Of a stretch of DNA of 38,784 nt, positions 34,679 to 38,784 are shown in pieces. Source of the DNA: an uncultured Geobacteraceae bacterium (GTDB lineage Bacteria > Desulfobacterota > Desulfuromonadia > Geobacterales > Pseudopelobacteraceae). The position numbers and the translations under genes were made by a program. The DNA lies in the NCBI GenBank assembly GCA_903925005.1, contig CAIYDX010000101.1, positions 1 through 38,784 of the forward strand. Reading direction: 5' to 3'. Positions within the stretch are counted from its first letter, which is position 1; each line of letters opens with the position of its first letter. Below the pieces are notes generated by a model. That model saw only the letters and a list, made by a program, of their open reading frames with translations. It did no database searches and was not told where the DNA came from.

Positions 34679-35941
34679 ATGTCGAACAAAGCCTCAGAAC
34701 AAGGTATGTCCGGCAATAATCTTCAATCCACGCCATCTCTCCACTATGGCTGGGTCATCGTCGGGATCGGCTTTCTGATCATATTCGCCTGCCTCGGCCT
34801 GGGCCGTTATGCCTACACCATGCTGATCCCATCCATGCAGGCCGGACTTGATCTCACTTATGATAAAATGGGGTTCATCGGCACCGGAAACTTCTGCGGC
34901 TACTTGTTGTCGGTCGTGCTTGCACCCCGCTTGATCAGGCAATTCAGGCCGCGGGCCGTTATCACCAGCGGCCTTGTCGTAATCACCCTGTCACTGTTTG
35001 GCATGAGTATCAGCCAAGGTTTTTACATGCCGTTAGTCATTTATTTCATGGTCGGCATGGGTACCGGATTTGCCAACATTCCTACATTTGCACTCGTTAG
35101 CTACTGGTTCCGAAGCGACCAGCGCGGCAAGGCGGCAGGGCTGATGATCGGCGGCATGGGAGCCGCTATTGTTCTGGCGGGGGTATTGGTGCCGTTCCTC
35201 AATCACAATTTTGGCGCGAATGGTTGGCGTGTCGGGTGGCGGCTTTTAAGCCTGGCTGCCTTGATCGTGACAATCCTGGCGGCGTGGTTGGTGCGGAACA
35301 GCCCGTCGGAGATGGGCCTGGAGCCGATCGGGCGAACAATACCGGCTTCTTACGATCAGCAAATTCCCCGTGAACGAAAGGGTGACGGCGTACTTCTGGT
35401 TCGTCTGGGCCTGCTCTACCTGGCCTTTGGCGCAACCTTCATGGTCTACGGCACTTTTATCGTCACGACCCTGGTGCGTGAATACGGTTTTAGCGAGGCC
35501 AAGGCCGGAATGTACTGGTCATGGGTCGGTTTCTTCAGCCTTTTTTCAGGACTGGTTTTTGGCGTCCTCTCCGACCGCATCGGCCGGAAGTACGGACTGG
35601 CATTGGCTTTTACCATCCAGAGTTGCGCTTATCTGCTGGCCGGACTGAAACCGGACAGCCAATGGCTGATTATTTCCATCGTTCTCTTCGGTTCGGCGGT
35701 CTTTTCGATACCGGCTATCATGGCCGCCGCCGTCGGGGATTATCTGGGTTTGCCGCGTGCCGCCGCCGCTTTTTCCACGGTTACCATCTTCTTCGCCGCC
35801 GGTCAGACCGTTGGCCCGACGCTGGCCGGCATAATTGGCAGGGCGACCGGCAGCTTCTCCGGAGCGTACCTGCTGGCGGCCTTGATAACCGCCTCCGCCA
35901 CTATTTTTGCCCTCTTTCTTCCAAAACCTGACTCTGATTGA
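34679..35941 (+). CDS. MFS transporter, YbfB/YjiJ-like
   Basis: The start at 34679 (GAGG seven bases upstream) gives 420 residues with about twelve membrane helices. The first begins HYGWVIVGIGFLIIFACLGL. The early segment LGRYAYTMLIPSMQAGLDL, followed by GTGNFCGYL, is like the YbfB/YjiJ branch of the major facilitator superfamily, and the loop GVLSDRIGRKYGLAL after helix 8 is the classic MFS motif. The substrate cannot be read from the sequence; members of this branch are often annotated as exporters of small organic molecules. The frame is open further upstream to 34475, but that part overlaps the preceding gene and the hairpin. Confidence 0.88.
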   Translation: MSNKASEQGMSGNNLQSTPSLHYGWVIVGIGFLIIFACLGLGRYAYTMLIPSMQAGLDLTYDKMGFIGTGNFCGYLLSVVLAPRLIRQFRPRAVITSGLVVITLSLFGMSISQGFYMPLVIYFMVGMGTGFANIPTFALVSYWFRSDQRGKAAGLMIGGMGAAIVLAGVLVPFLNHNFGANGWRVGWRLLSLAALIVTILAAWLVRNSPSEMGLEPIGRTIPASYDQQIPRERKGDGVLLVRLGLLYLAFGATFMVYGTFIVTTLVREYGFSEAKAGMYWSWVGFFSLFSGLVFGVLSDRIGRKYGLALAFTIQSCAYLLAGLKPDSQWLIISIVLFGSAVFSIPAIMAAAVGDYLGLPRAAAAFSTVTIFFAAGQTVGPTLAGIIGRATGSFSGAYLLAALITASATIFALFLPKPDSD

Positions 35942-35988
35942 AAAAGTGAAGTGACTTCGTAATTTGTCGAACACTTTTCCCGGCGTCG

Positions 35989-36747
35989 TTACTCCGACAT
36001 CTTGTAGCGGAAGATTAACACCGCTGCGACAAACGCAAGCAGCGCCGACAATGCTACCTGCAGCACCGGCAGCAGCAGCATATCTCCGGCAACCAGGGCA
36101 CGGCGGGCGCCTTCAAAAAGAGCGGTGGTCGGCATTGCCCGCACCCAGGAAATAACCGACGGCGGATAGGAGGAGAGCGGAAAAAACAGGCCGGACATGA
36201 AGATCAGCGGCATCACCAGCACCGCCTCGACTTTGCCGATGGTTTCCGGTTTGTCCATGATGGTGCCACTGATGACCCCGGCGCAGGAGAAGAGCGCCGA
36301 ACCGGGGAGCAAAAACAGCAGATACTGAAAAAGATGCTCCAGCGGAAAACGGAACGGGGTAATCGCAAATATCACCAGGCCGACAACGCACCCCTTGATG
36401 ATGCCATGAGTAAACCCGGTCAGGATTTTAGCAATGACGATTTCCGATACCGAAATCGGCGTCACCCTATACGATTCGATGGTAAACTGAACCCGGCGAT
36501 GAAACCAGAGACTCCAGACACTTTCATTGTAGGCGGAGTTGACGGCGGTCATCGTGATCAGCCCCGGCGCAATAAACAGGCTGTAGGGTGCCCCGTCCAC
36601 CAAGCCGATATAGCTTTGCATGCCGATGCCGAAGGCCAGATAAATGGTCAGCGGATAGGCGACCACCGCCACCAGTTCGGAGAAGATGCTGCGGCGCAGC
36701 ACCTGCATATCGCGCTGCCAGATTGCCCGAGAACCTCGTAACATCAT
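35989..36747 (-). CDS. ABC-2 type transporter permease
   Basis: The 252-residue protein has about six membrane helices and the family segment MPLIFMSGLFFPLSSYPPSVISWVRAMPTTALFEGARRAL, seen here in pieces around residues 180-215 and typical of NodJ/DrrB-like ABC-2 permeases. Its ATG overlaps the stop of the ATPase gene (ATGA), so the two form one exporter. The direction is probably export of a drug, lipid or polysaccharide, but the substrate is not evident. It is the last gene of the minus-strand group with ubiD and converges on the MFS gene, 47 bases away. Confidence 0.9.
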   Translation of the reverse strand: MMLRGSRAIWQRDMQVLRRSIFSELVAVVAYPLTIYLAFGIGMQSYIGLVDGAPYSLFIAPGLITMTAVNSAYNESVWSLWFHRRVQFTIESYRVTPISVSEIVIAKILTGFTHGIIKGCVVGLVIFAITPFRFPLEHLFQYLLFLLPGSALFSCAGVISGTIMDKPETIGKVEAVLVMPLIFMSGLFFPLSSYPPSVISWVRAMPTTALFEGARRALVAGDMLLLPVLQVALSALLAFVAAVLIFRYKMSE

Positions 36748-37679
36748 TCCCTCACCTTCTCGCCGGTTAATGAAATGAAGACATCTTCAAGGGTTCTTTC
36801 CTGAAGTGAAATCCGGCGAACCGGCGCTCCGCTCAGAGCGGTAACAATTTCCGCGAGGCACTCCCAGCATTCGAGAGTTATCGTTACTTTGTTTTCTATC
36901 TGCCTGATCCCCAGTACACATGGCATCGAACCGAGCAGTGCCGCATAGCGATCGGCTTCCTGACCGGCGAAATCTATTTCGTACACAGTCGCCCCGGTCA
37001 GACGATCCTTCAACTCCTGGGTGCTTCCGATTGCGATCATCCGGCCATGATCCATGATAGCGATCCGGTCGCAAAGCTGTTCGGCCTCTTCCAGATAGTG
37101 AGTCGTCAGAAAGATCGTCATGCTGCTGCCGGCAAGAGAGCGGACATACTCCCATACCGCCCGGCGCGACTGCGGATCGAGTCCGGTGGTCGGTTCGTCG
37201 AGAAAGAGCACCCTGGGCTGATGCACAAGAGCACGGGCAACCACCAGGCGCCGCTGCATGCCGCCCGAAAAGGTGTCGGGAAAATCTTTCTGCCGCCCCG
37301 CCAGCCCCATAAGTTCAAGCAGATCGTCGATCCGGCGCTTGTACAGCCGCTTTTCCATGCCGTGCAGCCGAGCATGCAGTTCCAGGTTTTCACGGGCGGT
37401 CAGGTAACGGTCGAGGCTGTTCTCCTGGGAGACCACGCCGATCATGCAGCGGATGGCGCGCCCTTCACTCCCGGTATCCAGACCTTCGATGAATGCTTCG
37501 CCCTTGCTCTGACGCATCAGTGTCGTCAGGATACGGATCAGCGTGGTCTTTCCGGCGCCGTTGGGACCAAGCAGACCGAAAATCGATCCCTGATCCACCT
37601 CAAGGTCGAATGAGTCAAGTGCGGTAAGCTCACCATAGGATTTGGTAAGGGATCGGATGATAATCGCGGCGGTCGTCAT
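36744..37679 (-). CDS. ABC transporter ATP-binding protein
   Basis: The product of about 311 residues is an export-type ABC ATPase. Walker A GPNGAGKT is at 38-45, the Q-loop at GVVSQENSLD (81-90), the signature FSGGMQRRL at 137-145 and Walker B LFLDEPTTGLDP at 158-169. A C-terminal extension of about 80 residues is usual in DrrA/NodI-like subunits. The start at 37679 (MTTAAIIIRSL) is just after the ubiD stop; an ATG five codons upstream inside ubiD is also possible. It is coupled to the permease gene downstream and directly follows ubiD, with one base between the ubiD stop and this start codon. Confidence 0.93.
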   Translation of the reverse strand: MTTAAIIIRSLTKSYGELTALDSFDLEVDQGSIFGLLGPNGAGKTTLIRILTTLMRQSKGEAFIEGLDTGSEGRAIRCMIGVVSQENSLDRYLTARENLELHARLHGMEKRLYKRRIDDLLELMGLAGRQKDFPDTFSGGMQRRLVVARALVHQPRVLFLDEPTTGLDPQSRRAVWEYVRSLAGSSMTIFLTTHYLEEAEQLCDRIAIMDHGRMIAIGSTQELKDRLTGATVYEIDFAGQEADRYAALLGSMPCVLGIRQIENKVTITLECWECLAEIVTALSGAPVRRISLQERTLEDVFISLTGEKVRE

Positions 37680-37680
37680 A

Positions 37681-38784
37681 TCAGATGATTCCATGCAGCG
37701 GCCCACCGGGTGCGGCCAGCGCGTCGAGTTTGCGTTCCACCGCCGGATCGTCCACCAGCGGCGGGGCATGGAACGGCTTGATCCGGGCATCGATCACCAG
37801 GGGGCCATTGCACCCCCAATGCCTGCCTCGGGTTTCGGTACGGATGCCGTAGATGTCAACGGCCGGGTTGGAGCGGGTAAAAGTTACCCAGAGGAAGTTG
37901 TTCAAGGTTGCGGCGGTAAAACGACTGTCGTCGCAGATCACGATCAGCGGAAAACCGCCAAACGCGTCGCGTTCTCGATAGAAACGGCAGAACTCATCAA
38001 GCAGCGGGTCGCTTTCTCCCCTCCCCTGCCCTGACGGCGGCCCGGAAATGGCCAGAATACCGGGCTGACAGACAACGGCGGGTCCGAACCCGGACGGCAG
38101 TTCAAGACCGGCAGGCGGCTGCGTCGCCAGCTTCCGGCGCACCGGGCCGGCGGCGGCGATCACCACCTTGGAGCCTGCGTTAAGCCCGGAACCGCTGTAA
38201 TCCAGGGTGTCGATCGTGGTGGCGGTCTGGAAATGGAGAGACGTGCGCCAGTCGGCCCGCTCCAGGACATGCCCCAGGAACGCGGCGATATCATGGGTGT
38301 GCAGCTCCGGCGCATCCTCGTGGGCGGCAATGAACAGGTATTTGGCCAAGGAGAGCTGCCCCTGGCCGAGGATGGCGTTGGCGACGGTCAACAGCTCCTG
38401 CGGCTGCCGGACGGCGGCATACGGGACATAGCGCTCGCCAGCAATCGCCAGCAGCAGCGGATGGACACCGGCGGCATCAACGGCATGCACCTCCTTTACC
38501 CCGGCCACGACGGTCGGAATCAAAGGACCGGTCAACTCATGGATGAAGGCGCCAAAGCTGGTATCTTCCTGCGGCGGACGGCCGACGGTCGTAAAGGGCA
38601 AGATCGCGTCACGCCGGTGATAAACCTTGTCAACCTCGATGAAGGGAAATTCGTGAGTCAGGCTGTAATAGCCGAGATGGTCGCCGAACGGCCCCTCCGG
38701 CAGGGTTTTGGATGTATGAACTACGCCGCTGATGCAGAAGTCGGCCTCGGAGGAGACCGGCAGATGCCCCGGAACCCTGGTCAT
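37681..38784 (-). CDS. UbiD-family decarboxylase, C-terminal part (cut by right edge)
   Basis: These 367 residues are the C-terminal part of a UbiD-type decarboxylase. The prenylated-FMN enzyme motif PEGPFGDHLGYYSL lies near residue 30, followed by VDKVYHRRDAILPFTTVGRPPQED, which fits the family. UbiD proteins remove the carboxyl group from 4-hydroxy-3-polyprenylbenzoate (ubiquinone or menaquinone routes) or from other aromatic or unsaturated acids. The apparent ATG at the edge is probably internal, because the family is about 480-600 residues long. It is the first visible gene of the group with the ABC exporter. The exact substrate cannot be set, so no gene symbol is given. Confidence 0.88.
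   Translation of the reverse strand: MTRVPGHLPVSSEADFCISGVVHTSKTLPEGPFGDHLGYYSLTHEFPFIEVDKVYHRRDAILPFTTVGRPPQEDTSFGAFIHELTGPLIPTVVAGVKEVHAVDAAGVHPLLLAIAGERYVPYAAVRQPQELLTVANAILGQGQLSLAKYLFIAAHEDAPELHTHDIAAFLGHVLERADWRTSLHFQTATTIDTLDYSGSGLNAGSKVVIAAAGPVRRKLATQPPAGLELPSGFGPAVVCQPGILAISGPPSGQGRGESDPLLDEFCRFYRERDAFGGFPLIVICDDSRFTAATLNNFLWVTFTRSNPAVDIYGIRTETRGRHWGCNGPLVIDARIKPFHAPPLVDDPAVERKLDALAAPGGPLHGII

Overview
The window looks like chromosomal DNA of a Gram-negative bacterium with an outer membrane, most likely a Geobacter-like member of the Desulfuromonadales. This is inferred from the gene set (LolA, AsmA-like and DUF1318 envelope genes, GatCAB, AcnB, UbiD) and from GC-rich core genes broken by AT-richer islands. 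No 16S rRNA or other decisive marker is present, so the assignment is an inference.

Layout. (1) 1-6874, minus strand: a housekeeping run reading gatC-gatA-gatB-lolA-yajQ-rimO, followed by the 5' part of a membrane sensor histidine kinase that leaves the window on the left. (2) 7072-7978, plus strand: the ribosomal pair rplM-rpsI with its own promoter, a leader hairpin and a terminator. (3) 7940-14012, minus strand: an accessory island. It holds the C-terminal stub of a large serine recombinase, an operon of a P-type ATPase, a MetK-like protein with altered active-site residues and an HMA-like membrane protein, an ISL3-family insertion sequence that has removed the front half of the ATPase, and an MNT/HEPN toxin-antitoxin pair. 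(4) 14161-16792: acnB with a clear promoter and terminator. (5) 16931-30835, minus strand: a tightly coupled five-gene envelope operon. It encodes an AsmA/YdbH-like bridge protein, a DUF1318 (YdbL-like) lipoprotein, a 2760-residue exported protein (TolB-type propeller, TPRs and a C-terminal CHAT caspase-like domain with intact His/Cys), an SH3 protein and an M48 metalloprotease. (6) 31312-32700, plus strand: the RNA helicase gene dbpA. (7) 32701-34678: a second AT-rich island with an array of five 18-bp palindromes, a frameshifted HEPN-type gene, a 64-bp inverted repeat, an unknown gene and a perfect 14-bp hairpin. (8) 34679-38784: an MFS transporter (plus strand), then ubiD, an ABC ATPase and an ABC-2 permease on the minus strand, with ubiD cut by the right edge.

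The best candidate for an undescribed system is region 5. Genes resembling the E. coli YdbH/YnbE/YdbL lipid-transport apparatus are co-encoded, with stop/start overlaps at most junctions, with a giant CHAT protease, which appears to carry a second, inactive CHAT-like domain in its middle, and with an M48 protease. The second candidate is the ATPase/MetK-like/HMA operon in region 3. The third is the palindrome array in front of the broken HEPN gene in region 7.
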